Source: Trichoplusia ni
Lineage: Eukaryota; Arthropoda; Insecta; Lepidoptera; Noctuidae
Assembly (NCBI RefSeq): GCF_003590095.1
Contig: NC_039494.1
Location: 1,116,001 to 1,180,000 of the forward strand
DNA length: 64,000 nt
Reading direction: 5' to 3'
Positions within the stretch are counted from its first letter, which is position 1. Every line of letters begins with the position of its first letter. Positions 46,401 through 61,400 of this stretch are shown here, in pieces. The position numbers and the translations under genes were made by a program. The notes below the pieces were generated by a model. The model made no database searches. It was not told the origin of the DNA and saw nothing but the letters and a program-made list of their open reading frames with translations.

Positions 46401-49400
46401 GATGGGATTGGGTATATTCTGATAACACAACATTGATGCTAGCTTGAATACACCTGCGATCGTTATCCTACGTCAAATTGCGGTAGCTTTGATCGTTAAG
46501 CCACAACCTTTATAAGCTCCTTGTGAGGTAAAAATAGTGGAGCGGTGCATGACACAGTCGTTTAGATAATATTTATAGAGACTTAAAAGTCTCGTGAAGA
46601 TACATCGGCTCTCATAAGTCACTATGGTGATACACGTCTTACTGCGAAAGTTCAACACCCTACAATTATAAACGATTCCTTAACAACGAACACAAACACA
46701 AGAAATTAATTAATGGAAACGTTAGAATTGTAACGTTAATTTGACAACAAAACCGATTTTCAAATAATGTCATACAATGGATCAAGCCCACTAATTGCAT
46801 TATTGTTGTTAGTTGCTACGTTGTTTAAATGTATTTTGGATCTTTCGACAAACAAGGTAGATATATTATTTATGACAACTTGACCCTGATTTATTCACTG
46901 GGTATATCCTCGACTGCAGTGTTTACTTCTTTTTTTGTGATACAAGGATCCGTTTCTTATCAGAACCCTGGTCCCAAGACCTGTGTTATAACACAAAAAC
47001 CCTGCAGCAAATCTCTATTTTTCATTATCATTAAATTTCTATTAATTGAAACTAATGAATATAACACTAAGTAAGTTATTTTATTCAAAAATTGTTTCCC
47101 AATATATAACTTGAACTACAAGTTTTTTATTTATTCAACAAAAAGATTGTACACATTTAACATAAGAACTATGTCACTAAATTGCATAACAGTTTGTTGG
47201 CGAATATGGAACATTCACTTCACTTTAAATATTTAAATATGTACACTTATCTTATACAGTAGAGTAGAGTATAATAATATTAATGTAATGTTTTGTGTTA
47301 AGGCGTGTTAGGTCTGCGTGACATCCAGCTAAGTGTGCCGGAGGCCGTGGGCGTCGGCGCCAGCGCCACGCTCGGCTGTCGCTGGGCGCTGGACGTGGGC
47401 GAGGCGCTTTACACCGTCAAGTGGTACCACGGTGCCCAGGAGTTCTTCCGCTTCGTACCCAAAGAACTGCCCAACACGCGAGTCTTCTCACAAACAGGCA
47501 TCAGTGTTGATGTGAGTTAAACAGATCAACTAAAATCAAAATAGTTCCAAATCAAACCCAAACGCATTAAATGAAATAAAAGACAATTTAAAGTGGAATT
47601 CATAAATTACTGCATACTATTACATTTTCATTTTCATCAAGTGCTTAATGAAGTAAAATAGGACAATCCGATGTCTTTTCTACGCAAATAGCTTGGTGGC
47701 GGTTAAACTATAAACAACGTCATAACTGTGATTATAATAAATATAGGCCAATGGCTTCTCGACATCTTATTAGTTCGTTAACTGCCTTCGTAAAGAGGGT
47801 TAAAAAAATCACTTAAGAATCTCGTCGAGCGGCCGCCACGTTAAACCTTTAGCTGCTGGCACGTCGCCATATCTGAACTATTACATTGTGCCAAAATAAT
47901 ACATTAAAAACCCTTTCAGAGAATAACGTATAGTCAAAGTTTGCATCGGGGCTTCATCGGGTGTAAGTCGCAACAGTCGCGCCTCAAAATGCGACATAGC
48001 CCTTGAAAATCGGGTCAGACGTCTCTTGAGCGTGGGACAGGCATGATTTAGTTCGGCGGTTTCTCAAAGTGGACCGACTTTCCGTAAGATGGATCGAAGC
48101 TTTTAGCTCAATTTGACTTGCTACCAGCTGCGTACGGTAAAGAGCACACGGCTCCTTGTAATGGGATTACTCGCAGATTCACGTATAAATTACGCATGAA
48201 CACATTCCCTCGGCCACGATCCGAAATCAATGATGGACTTATCCTTTTGACGCGAAACTATATTCTAAAGGGAACAGATTTGTCTAGATATGAATTGCGT
48301 TCTGTAATCCTTGTCACAAAATTTAGCTTTAAATATGAACCGTACGATAAGCCCTGTACACAATAAAATATATACTCATGAATATCCTTTGTTTACAATC
48401 TAAAACTTTACCTTCGAGTTTGTCAGGGTATCTTGTGAACAGGACTAATATAATTCAGGCGAAGAGTTTGTGTGTGGTTAAAAGCTTCTCAAAATAAGGA
48501 AATCGAAGTCCCCAAACTTTGTTACGAAAGTATCACAGGTTTATAAAACATTTTCCGCGACACGGCGCCCTTATCGCGAGCTTATTTGAAAACATCATAT
48601 TCGTATCAGTGAGCGCTCACCTACTTTTAACATATTCTAGTGTCTTGTACGAAAACTGTGAAAGCCTATTTTAGTAGATCATTTTGATTCAATATTTATG
48701 AAAGATAATGCTTGAACGGAGAATTGATTTCTGTACATTGTTTTCTAACCTTATAAAAATGTTCTTTCCGTTATATAAATGGCATTCGATAATATAACAT
48801 ACCTGTCTGTTGTAAAATAAATTAAATATACCTATGGTATAATTATGTTTAACGCATAAAGTTTTAAGAATTTTTAGGATCCTAAAAATATTGTTTATTA
48901 AATTATCAAAACGGAAATATAACAAGAGCTTCCACAAACACATCATTTTGAGAGTGAATATTAAAATTAATAGTACATTACTTTAATTATAATTTGTATG
49001 CTAATTTCTGGCAAGACATGTTTAGTTGTATTGATTTTTCTTTCAATCCCTTTCTTAATCCATATTTACATGTAGGTACATGTATATCCAAATAAATACA
49101 TGTTTATCTTCATCTTATCTTTAATGTGTGTGGTCAGGTGTCGAGGTCTGGCGCGCAGCAGGTGGTGCTGCGGGGCGTGTCGCGAGGACTCAGCGGCCGC
49201 TACCGGTGCGAGGTGTCCGCCGACGCGCCCTTCTTCCACACCGTCTACAAGAGCGCGTTCATGAGAGTCGTGGGTGAGTAGTCCTTTAATAAACCTACGC
49301 TCACTTGTAGTATGTGAGGAGTTTGTGGCGCCTTTTCTTCCCCACGGCTAGACTACAAAAGAAACCCCGAAGGGTATGTGACTCGGACTTTTTCCTATGT

Positions 49401-52400
49401 AACTGACCTTCCGAGAACCGAGACCTTCCAGAAAGTGCCATTTAGTAGCCCAATTTTAATAAATGATTTTTGACATAAAATTTTATTGTCTAAAGCTGGT
49501 TTTGGTTTAAAGACTGAAATAAGTGCGTATAAAACAAATAAAACATAAATACTCGTCGCAAGTATTATTTTTTGTAATATTCGCCTCGCATTAAAAAGGC
49601 TTATGGTTAGATGGAAGAATAAACCCTTCATAAGATTACAATTTTCCTTCTTGAACGAATTTTTTGGCTGGTTCACCAAATTCAACTATATGGGTAATTC
49701 AAAAAGTAACGACAATCCTTTTTTGTTAGAGTTCTTTGATCACACTGTTCACACAATTCATATTACTTATGTACCTTAAAAATGATGTTTATGTACTAAC
49801 AAATAGATACGCCTATAAACTCAACCCCCCTATGAATTTATACGCAGTAGCAAGTGAGAATAATCAGCACGTGTTGATTGCTTATATTGGATCTCCCGAT
49901 GGACTTCAGCTAACGATCTAATCTACACCTCCAAGCACTTAAGTTTCTTTACTTCGCTCGGGTTACGATTATGATAGCCTAATAGGTCGACGAGGAGCGT
50001 TTATGTACGAGATTCGTGTTTGCATACATTATACATGTACTAATTGTGCCTATTACATAAATGGTTACTGTTAGTTTTGGCGTACATTCTTGGCACAAGA
50101 TGTTAATTTATAATACCGTTTACATGTATAATGTGTTAGCACTGAATGTAGTTAATGATGGCAACAACAGTATGACAAAACTTTTGTATTGTTTAAGGAA
50201 ACTTTCGATTTTAAAAAATACGCTAGAATTTCGTATAGGAGATATAAAATTCTCGAGTGACAATGTTAGTTACTATTACAACACGGTTATGGTCCATATC
50301 ATCTCGACTAATTCATAAGAAATTTTATATGAAGCTTACATGGCAGGTTTGAGAATCGGACCATATCTAATTTTCATACTCCTAGTATGCAAATTAGACA
50401 GTGATGGGATTTGTACTACACTAACATTATTTTTTAAAACGTTAAAAAAACGCCCAGTGATTGAGGTCACAACGTCACCCATTACAACACTAGGAAGAAG
50501 TCCCTTAGTGCGGATTAAAAAAAAACAATAATTTATAGCAATATATTTTATAATTTTAAGCCAAACATAGTTTGTCGGATCAGATTATTTTGGTACAAAA
50601 TTATAACTTTCCGTGAAAACTGTATGAAACAATTACTCACTGGTTGTAGGTAATATCGGTTTCTAGTTTTACATTCAGTTATATCAAAATACAATATAGC
50701 AGATAGTATTCGGAACCTTTTTGAAAAGTTTATAATTGAGTTAGCAGGCAGTGTAATGGCTATATTGAATTTTATTTATTTATACCGCCCGCATCTCGCT
50801 TGCTCTCCAACACCACTAACTGAATACGCACCACAACATATAAAAAAGGTTTATTCTGTTTGCAGATTGAGTTCTGTCCACGTAATAGGACAAAACTTGT
50901 TATAGCTATTTTATAAAATCTTTCTACTCTAAAATATTTTTTGGCTCTTTTTGCCGACCGAAGTGTTGGATGGGATATGCAGGATGGGAATTTGACTGAA
51001 AAAATTATCGGATATGGATGTCTTCTTTTAACTCGTAAACAAAAAATAAAGTTAATAAGATAAGTTGAAATTTCGTGTGACCTCACTTATCAGTAGGTCA
51101 TTAGTCAAACAACCTATTGCTCCATGTAAAAATGCTAACCAGTAGTTCATGTCTCATTTACATTCGAAACAAAGTATTTTGTATTCAATATACATATTCC
51201 AATTATTCTCATCGAAATGTCTTACTATTTAGTAAGTAGACCAGTTCTAAATACCATGAACATATTTACGGGCATAAGTAACTACTAAATATAATAACTT
51301 ATGGATTTTGACTCAAGGAATATAAGCCATAAGTTGATACTTATTAAAAATACTGGATCTTTTTATGATCGAAACGTTATTTATGCTGTGTCGTTCAATA
51401 AACTCTCAACATTGAGTATATCAGACAGTATTTATATACGTTAAATCACATATCACATGCACGTAATAACATCTTAAAGACTTTTCATTTCTAAATAGCT
51501 ACATTAAATTGTGAACAGTACTAATATGAAATTTTATGGAACGTCTATACTTTGTGTAATACGTAGAATTGAAATTTTCTATTTAAGAAGCTTATAACAT
51601 AAATGCAAAGGTATGTCTCAAGAAAATGTGTTATGGTAGAATGAGATCTTCAATATGATTCAAATATTTTATTTAAAGTTATTTTGGGTCTAAGTAGAGC
51701 CGGTCCACCCCTTGTGTTATTAGGTACCTACATGAGATAGTTCAGCACAGCTGTCAGATAAAAAGGAGATAAAAAAGTGCTATACTTCAATCCTAGGTTG
51801 TAGAATGATGTAGTTGAATATAGACGCATAATATCATTTGTTCAATTATCACACAGTATCTTAGTTTTAACAATAGTATAAATAATGCTAACAATCCCGG
51901 CGCGGCGTTGAAATCCAAAATCGTAAATCAGAACTATTGTTAGGCAATAAATGCGAGGAATCGAACACAAGGGATGTTTGATTAAGGTTTATCTTGGTTA
52001 ATTTACGGTTATTGAGGAGGCTGGTTGTTCTCCTGTTCTATAGGTACAGCTACAAATCTAGCGCTGCTCGAGTCCGGATCTCATCGCTCATAACCCTTTA
52101 TATGATCCTCGAACTTGTTTCACCTTAACCACCTTACCATTTAATCAACAAACAAACTCGTTGATACTTCCTACTGACCTGGAAAAGGGAAAACATAAAC
52201 TTCACCAGTTCGGCGCCCAGGAATAATACGCCTTGGGGCTAAATAAAATAAACTCAATTAGCTTTCTGCCTCTTCGTTATTTGAAAACAATCTAGCTAAC
52301 GAACAGTTATTTAAAAATTAAAGTATTGGTCTATATTTTTTTAAATAATATTTTGTAACCCAAGAGATCGGAATTGTATTCATTAAAATAATTGGAAATG

Positions 52401-55400
52401 AAAATGTTTTTAAAATTGAATATTTTACCAGCGCTTTTGGACGACTTTTCTAAACGAGAATCCACAGCTGCCATAATTGGGTATTATAAGCCTTTTTATA
52501 TCGAATCAAGTAAATTCCTATGAAAACCAGTGAGTAAAACATGATAACTGACGAGAACCAAAAGAATTTCCATTCTAAATTTGAAAGTTATCCGACTTTA
52601 AGGCTTATCATTATCTTTTATTCAAACAAATAAAGCGAGCCTCTCATTTAATAGATCAAGAACGGTTTGATATAAATCTAAAAAAGAGTATTTCATTATA
52701 CGTAGCTTAAAATAACGGAGCTCGTGGCAGTTTATTATTCAGTTTAAATTTTTGTTCTTCATTTTAGTCTTGTGCTAGTTTAAATGTCAAATGGTTATAA
52801 TAGTATCTCCCGTAGTATATTACCGTGCTTGTGAGGCCACCTCCCGTGAAGTTTCACACCGGGTACCGCATTTATTATCGTCGAGCTCCCGGTTTGACGC
52901 CGAACTGTTTCCCGGCGCTCTTGCTTCTTGAGGCCAACGTTACGCAATCAAAGTCATAGTAGATTTGTGTCTTAACCCTTTGCTTAAAATATTAATGTCT
53001 ACAAAGTACGTAGGTAATATTCTTAGAGTAAAACGGAAACGCGGTAGACTGATAATGAATTTATGAAATAGGGAAATATTGTGAATTTTAGTTTTGTACG
53101 AATAAGTTATGAAGTTTCGTCGTACGCAAATAAAGCAATTAAGGATTACATATCAAGATACAGTAAATATGAACTACATCAGCTACAAAAAAAAATTGAA
53201 CACCAAGCCTCAATAAATTTGCCAATTATTGAACAACTTACCACAAAGTAGCACCAAGTTATTGATTCGACAGTAATGATGTCATTGTTGCGCTCTCATT
53301 AAGTAACATTCCGTTAATAAACACGGATGTGTATGGAAAATGTTTTACAATCATCGCCCGATGGCCAAATTGAAACACAATTCGGCTAACTACTCTCCAC
53401 GGTCCATTCTGAGAACAACAAATGTATGGAATACATTTCGTCGTACTCTGGTCGCATAAATAAACCATGCGGAGGATACAATACTGCTGACAACTGTGAG
53501 TAAGCAATATGCGTGTTGATACATTTCCGATGCATTCGTAAGTCCCGGTGTTGCTGTCGCTGTGCTCATAGAACGCAGGATTAATACGTTATTGCAGTTT
53601 TAATAATGCTCTACGCGTTTTCGCGAACTAATCAGCCGCTTTTGAAAAAAAATATGTTCTACTTTTTTAAAACGTAAATACATACTGGTAACACAATTCT
53701 TTGTCTTGCCAACAAGACACAATCTAAATCTTGAAAATTAAAACTTAAGCGTTAATAATATGAAACTTGAAAAATGAACCAAAAAAGAAAAACAATAAAA
53801 TACAATCATTCACAAATAACTTCTTAACTAATAGTGCACATTTTTTTTGTAAATTGGAACAGTATTGGAACATTTCTAAAAATAAAAAAAACGTCGACAA
53901 GAGAGGTAGAGAGAAGACTTTTATCAGTAACATTTTTTTTTAAATTGGCCTATTTTTAATCATTAATTTACTTAATACGTAAAATAATGTGACGTTCAAT
54001 AGTTCTTACTTAATTCATGTTCCCAGTTTATCTGAAATCACAGGATATTTGGCACAGCTCCGGTATTCGGAATTTTAAGCTTTTCGTACGTATATACGTA
54101 AGGTTGGATGCTGTCAACTGTCGCTCTATTGAATATCCTCGGACGTATTTTTGGATTGAAGCCATGTTGATGAAATTGCTATCCTTTGCATTTGTATTGT
54201 AGGCTAACATTCGAGTCAGGATCTTCTTTCATAATTCTAGTATCCGTATAATGTTTTAGTGCGTGTTCATTTTGCTATACCTAGTATTAATATGAAGATT
54301 CGTTGCTTGATGCGTGGATAAGACGTGACAAAGTAATTTATTATTAGATCTTACCTTTCCCGAACATTTATAAACACCTTTAACTAAATATAGAATAAAA
54401 ACAAAATTTGTTTGCTTAACAAAGTAAGTCGGCTTTTAGCAAAATCTTGATGAATTAAATAAACACTAAAATACACCCACGGCGGCCAAATTAAACGAGG
54501 TGCTGGAAAACTCCTTGCGTCGCCATTAAGTAGAATTGGCAAAAAGCGACAGAACAGGAATGTAAACACTTAAAACTTTGCTCGGCGCGGAGTTCCACCG
54601 CGTCGTCGTAATAGAGGGCGCTGCTGGCAAACAAAAGCACGCCGAGTTTTAGTTTGAGCCGCCATTTTGTCTGTTCGGCGGTTTAACCGCTTTCTACGAA
54701 ATTCGTGGGCAAAATGGAACCGGCGCGTATGGAAGATGAATATGCAACGTCGACGTCAACGCGCATTGAAACGCGTGCCGCCGCGACCTATGTAATTTAT
54801 TGCCATCTATTTACTATTCCTTTGCTCAGCGCAGTATCTTTGTTTACAAGTCAGTTTCGGTGAACAAGCGAACAATAATTCTGTTCAATTTTCGTGTTGG
54901 ACTAGCAATTTAATTAGTCTGTAGAGTCAGCTGCTACGTAAATCACCTTGTGCAGTCGCAGCGCTCTCGGGATATACAACCGGCAGGGGCAGAATTTGTG
55001 TATGCCTCTGCCGCTGTACTGAGGTGCATAAAGACAACACCAGCATTAATAATGACTCGGTTAAATTGAATTAGTGATTGTCCAAAGCTGGCGGAAAATA
55101 CAATACGACTTCATAATAAAAAGTTTTCATATCACAACTCACTTTTACACCGGAAATTGCCGTTTTATAATTAGGAGAAAATCTGGGTTTATTTAACAAC
55201 TGTGTTTGTATTATACATTTGTTTGCTGAGCTTGTTTTCTGTATCGCTTTCAATGTAGAGTTTTCATTAAGCTGCTTTCGTTTAATTATTTATTTCAAGA
55301 ATTCATTTTCAACAATTGTAACTATAAAATATTACTAATAGCTTTATTATAACCATTCAACAGTAACTTTTTTCTATAAACCTCTTAGCATTTTTAAGTC

Positions 55401-58400
55401 AGCCAGAAATGCCTAGTAAGCGCTTTACCAGAAGAACTGAAAAAGGCTGATTAAAAAAGAATTCCTTTGGGTAGTTTGACTGCTAGTCAGATCCTATAAA
55501 GAAACCGGCGATACAATAGGTATAGAATACTAGACTGCATGGGAAGTCAACTGGTCACGCTGTAAACCACATTTATGTGTTTCCTTCAAAAACCCTGAGA
55601 GAAAGGATTTTATTCCTTAGTGCAGGATTCGAATGATAGAGTAGGAACTTAATAAATGGCCTTTTGCAGAGTTGCCGGAGATGGGGCCCAGTGTGCGGGC
55701 TCAGAAGAGCTGGTACTCTATCGGTGACATGCTGCGAGCGAACTGCACGTCACCGCCCGCTGACCCACCAGCCAACCTCACGTGGCTACTCAACGGACAG
55801 GAGGTAAACAACAAAACATTTTTATAAAGATCAGTATCACGAAAAATTTGCAATAGTTTCATTTAGGGAACCGAGAGAGCCCTCAAATTAAACTGTAAGC
55901 TAAATGTGTTACAATATACAGGGTTAGAAATAAACTGTTCAAGTATTTAGAGCCTCTCTTAAGTGGCTACCTCAATAACTTGTAAGTATGCTTACCTATA
56001 AGAAGAGCCATTAAAACTCAGACATTGAAGAGGTTAGTGATCATAATCAACCCATACTTTGTAAAATCTTAGCCATGGAGCCCCGTTCAAAACTCAAGCA
56101 TCAGCCTCTAATGTTAAGGTTTTGGATATTTATCTTACGACGAATCTCCGTTCTTCACTCGAAATCGCCATTAAAAATGTAAATAGAACTATGAGACTTC
56201 TAAAGTAGCCGCTGATGGAGTTGAAGAAGTTTTTCACCCAATCAAGGTTTATTTTATACGGTCTGATAAGTTATATTTTCTTACAAACCAGATTTTTTAT
56301 ATCCATAAATTTATTTACGTTAATATATTTTACTTTCCATAGGTAAGCTATGCTGAACTTATCAAAAACAGAATTTTAATATAAACTTTTCCCGTCATAG
56401 GTGAAAGGCTTGGATATCCCACTGCACGACACGTCATACGCGCGAAGAAAACCTGTGATAACCGACTCGTCGCTCGAAGATGCAAATAGAATTATATTCA
56501 GTCCGTGGGACGCAATCTCGGGGTACGAGGAACCCGTGACCGACAATGTAATAGACATTCCCGGCAATATCGGCGGAGAAGTGGGCATTCCCCGCACTGA
56601 TAGCAATCGGAAAAACAAGGAGGAGAGCACCACCCGCCTTGCACCCAGACTAGAGCAAATAGCAAATAAATTGAACATTAGTACTGAGGAAGAGAAATCC
56701 AATAAATCATCGTCGTTCAGCCAGCTTGTTATAAGAGTACAGTCAGTACACTTTCGCAAAGTGAGTTACGCTCGTTGTTGTTCTAATATTTTTTTCCTTT
56801 CTGTGCCAAATATGTTTCCTTTACTATTGGACGGTTAGTTCGGTTTCCAATTACCGCCACTAAAATCTATTTATATTTTTGTGTTCTTTAAATTTGTTTC
56901 GGTGTGATTTCTACTGTATATTATTTCAACGTTCCGAATGAAATAAAAATATATTCTACCCATGATATTCGAAACAAAGTATCTATAATACATAGTTTCT
57001 TAATTGAGTATTAGATTCCAAATCTCACGTAACTATGACGACTAAAACGTTTAGTAGAATTAGAACAGATATTTAACTTAACACTCAAGTGGTAATTAAT
57101 ACCAATTTAGAAATGAATATTGTTGTATACTTGTTAATAATATTGGTAATTTATAGATAAATATAATCTCCTCAGAAAATACAATCTTCAGCACAAACTA
57201 TTATGTACACCAATAAATATCCAAAAACTGTTTCTATCAAGCTTAATTGATACACATTAGTAAAGCTTCCAAAAGAACGTGAAAAGCCACAAGTAACATA
57301 GTGGACCCACAGTAACGCAGGGGACACACGACTATACGCACGATATGCGTAGGGGACAAATGGCTAAATGCACGGTATGCATAGTAAGGCAGGTGACACA
57401 CACGATTCGCGTGGTAACAGTTGAAACACGATCGAAGGGTGATAATGGCGCGTTGTAATTAGCGGCGTTTGTCACAGGGGCGGGTGAACGTGACGTGTGT
57501 GGCGCACGTGCTGTCCGTGTGGTCGAACAGCGGCGTGCTCATACTCGACGAGGAGAGGCCGCAGATAGCCCCAGTTATGGGCAGCCGGGACTCCAACTCA
57601 GGTAACATTATATTGCGTAATATATATCTTAAAATAAGTCAGTGAATGGAGTAAGGAAAAAACTGTTGAAAAATGGGTGAACTATTGAAAGAAACTATCG
57701 CTATCATCAAAAGAATCAGACTATTTCAGATGAACTCAATAAGATTACGAAAATTATGTTATGATGATTTCGCAATTTGATTGTTTTTCTGCAATTCGCT
57801 CAAAGAACCTTTAATATTGTCTGCATTTGAATTGTAATTTACAACAATCAAACCAAAATAAATTTTATTTTAATACACATTTTGACAAGGTCATTTATCC
57901 CTGTAAACTTTCCAAAATTCGAAATTATCTCTTAGTGGTCTACGATCTGAGGCATTGTTGAATACTTCTCCATTTGCGGCACAATGGATAAGGTTGAAAA
58001 AAGTAAAGAGGTTCAATATTTCGTATGCGCTTTTGAGATGCCCAGAGTTTATGTAGCAGCTTGTTCCCGTACAATTTAAAATGGTGATGCAGCAAAACGT
58101 AGCTATCGACTTGTCATCGTTTCCAAGAACGAGGGATTTAAACTTGGAAAGAAATCGTTGGATTTTTTTTTCCAATCGTTGCAGGATAAAGCAATGTTGT
58201 AAGTGTACTAAAGGAGTTGCATCTAATGAGGTTTTACATCGAACATTTTATTCTTTGTCAAGTTTTCTACGAACTCAACATAATTGTTCATTAATGAATA
58301 CTCTTTTGTTTGAGATTAATATGTAACTTTTCAGGAATTAAAGGATAAATAAATAATTATTACATAATTTTAAATAAATGTTTCAATTATACAAGTTTTA

Positions 58401-61400
58401 AAGAATCTTTATTCTCAATAAATAAAACATAATGAAATCCAAATTAAATATTACACTCGAACTTAAATAGTGGGCGTAGAGGAGCCGTGGTAAAGAGATA
58501 AATCGATGGAATCCTGCCGATGAATATTCATTTCACGTATTCTCCATGACCATCGCTGCCGAAGTACGAGTACCGTATGTGTTAGTACCATATTGTTATG
58601 CATCAAATCTAGATTAGAAGCGACCGGTCGAAGCCCACAGGTTGTGTTTATTTGTGTTCGTCAAGATCGTGTTAATACGAGGTGTCGAGTGTCGCACTCC
58701 GAGCAATGTTCATTGTTTATGTTTGACGTAAAAGGTGCAGAATCAGAATTCATTTGTTTCGGAAAGTTTATCAGAAAGTGGTCTCATTAATGGATCAAGA
58801 ACAAAATGTATCAAGACCAGATCCTTTTTTAAACGACTTCGATATTTGAACCAATGAGACGTTTAAAAAAAACTTTTGCATAAATAAAGCCGTTCAACGG
58901 TTTTATTTTTCTTTCAGTAGCGTCGTTAAACCAAACTCATATACGTATCGAACTTAGTTGCAGTGTTCTATTTACTTTTGAAGCTCGACTAAAACCTTTG
59001 AGTATTCGCCAAATTCAACCTGACTTCTCTCAGGTGTAAACTCCACCTTACTCGTCTTTTCGACTAGATTTGTATTTGGAAGCTTTTCCTTATGTAAATA
59101 ACTAGTAAACTGTATGTGTAGTCAACGACTAAATAGTAACCAAATTGCTTACACACATCTTTGGTAGTAAATATAGGTACATAGTATTTAATATTCATAT
59201 TCTAATTCGAATTCTATACGCTGTTCTATGGTATCATGAATAGGTATACTTATAATACTAATATCCTGACCGATTTTCGACCACATCGGGCAATGTTGCA
59301 AGGAACTATCTGCGTGGGAAATTTTATAATACAGAAGTATGAGCGCCAAAGTACTTGGCACTCTCTGGTCCTTTACTCTCATAGTCTGAGCCCATACTTA
59401 TTTCTAGAACGCACAGGATTTGGTTCTTGCTGTCACCTGTTAGTTGTTTTGTCGTAATAATAATATACATCTCCTCGTAGTTGACGATCTCCAACCCTTA
59501 ATATGTATTTAAAAGAAAATAATTGTTACTTAGAACGATGCAATTATGATAAGTTGAGCTTAATCAAATATTGAGTTTACCAATCTTGGTCATCGTTATC
59601 CGAATACTGCGGTCTCCCTCTGTTGACTTTTCCAACTTCTCAAACTAGAAAGATAAGCTACCGACTGTGTTTTTCTTACTCTCAAATACTAATAAGGAGT
59701 TGAATAAATCCATCAATTACAGTCCAGGTACCTGCCAAAAGTAAAGTAGCCCTGAAAGTCAGACAACTAACACAGAATCACCAACATTTTTATTTAGTAG
59801 TGTAATTTTTTGTGTTAAGGGGCATGGGTGTAATACCGTCGCAATAAAACCGAGGTTATTGCTTATTCTGGCGTTTTCATAGGCATTCTTAAGAATATTC
59901 GTCACAGAACAGTTACAATGTTTCTTATAAATAGGGTCATATTTCGTCGGGATGTTAGGGCTCGATACAAACTTAAGACGCCGAGAGTTCTCCGATTGAA
60001 TGTTCCGGCAGACATATTGGATTGCATGCGTTATAACGATCCTTAGGGATTTTGGCGTTGAATTTATACACGTACTTTAAATAATTGAAATAGAAGAACG
60101 AGAGTGTATTTCATTTCTTTTATTTAAACTTTTATGTAGTAGGTATTTTGAAACGGGAAAGACGAAGTAATTATTAAACATTTTGTAAACAAGTCTTTGC
60201 TCGCACGCCTGTCAGTGTTAGGAATGCCACTGTTTTAGTGTCCATTTAATTTATGTTTAACGGTACAATATGTTTTCAACATATTAAAGCAATACATTAA
60301 ATATTTCAGAGTTAAGAAAGATTTGTGTTGTTTTTTGTAGTTTATAAACTAGCTGTTGCCCGCGACTTCGTCCCCGTGGGTAGAAGATATAAGTTATGAT
60401 TTATACCTGCCCTGTTTTTTTTCAGATTTTCCATTGTATCTTCGCTCCTATTAATCGTAGCGTGATGGTTTATAGCCTAAAGCCTTCCTCGAAAAATGGT
60501 CTATTCAACACAAATAGAATTTTTCAATTTGGACCAGTAGTTCCTGAGATTAGCGCGTTCAAACAAACAAACAAACTCTTCAGCTTTATATATTAGTATA
60601 GATAAAATTTAAAAAAAAAAATAGACTCACAGTGAACAATAATTTATTAAGAACTGAAATATGCAAAATATAACACAATCGTGGCATTGTAAAATTAATA
60701 CGTAATGAGCAGAATTTATCAGAGTAAAAGGGAAATGCGTGAAAAGCAAAAACAAAATCAGCGCAGAAATAAAGATGAAATTCGAAGAATAACGGATTTC
60801 ATATTACTAATATCGCTAACATGTCCTCAGCAACTTTCTTCTGCCAAAAATCAAAGATAACTGATTCTTAGTAATTCTTTTCTCGGAATCCTCGACTGAC
60901 CTTTTAGTGTTGCCACACTTGTTCGGCTAATAACAAGCAGAGTGACCTAAATAACGTAGGTATACGCTGGACTGCCTGACTACAGTAACTCAAGACGATC
61001 TTTTAGATATTTGAGATAACAGTGATTTGCTTTGTAATTTTTGTACATACATATATGTATAATGTATGTTGCATCATTCCTTTCTGGAGACCATGCTAAA
61101 CCTACTGACCATGACGTATCGACATATCGCTATTTATCCTGATGTATTTTGTGCATGTGACTTGATTGTTTGAGGAACCCCACGCAATACAGTGATTAAA
61201 TTCAGTAATGAGTGTCATTACGAGGGAGTCTTAAAAAAAAAGTACAACTGAGTTATATGAAATCCCGTTTTTATCGGAGCATGCAAAGAAACACTTTTTC
61301 AGAAAAGGTTGTCAGAGTTTTCATACCAATTTATAGTATTTACTAGCTGACCCAGCAAACGTTGTTTTGCCGAATATTTTTTTTTCTTGTTGTATGTATT

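Noticed and set aside
56376..56759. Minus-strand 127-codon frame opposite beat exon 6
   Set aside because: It is the antisense shadow of a coding exon with matching splice sites on the plus strand.
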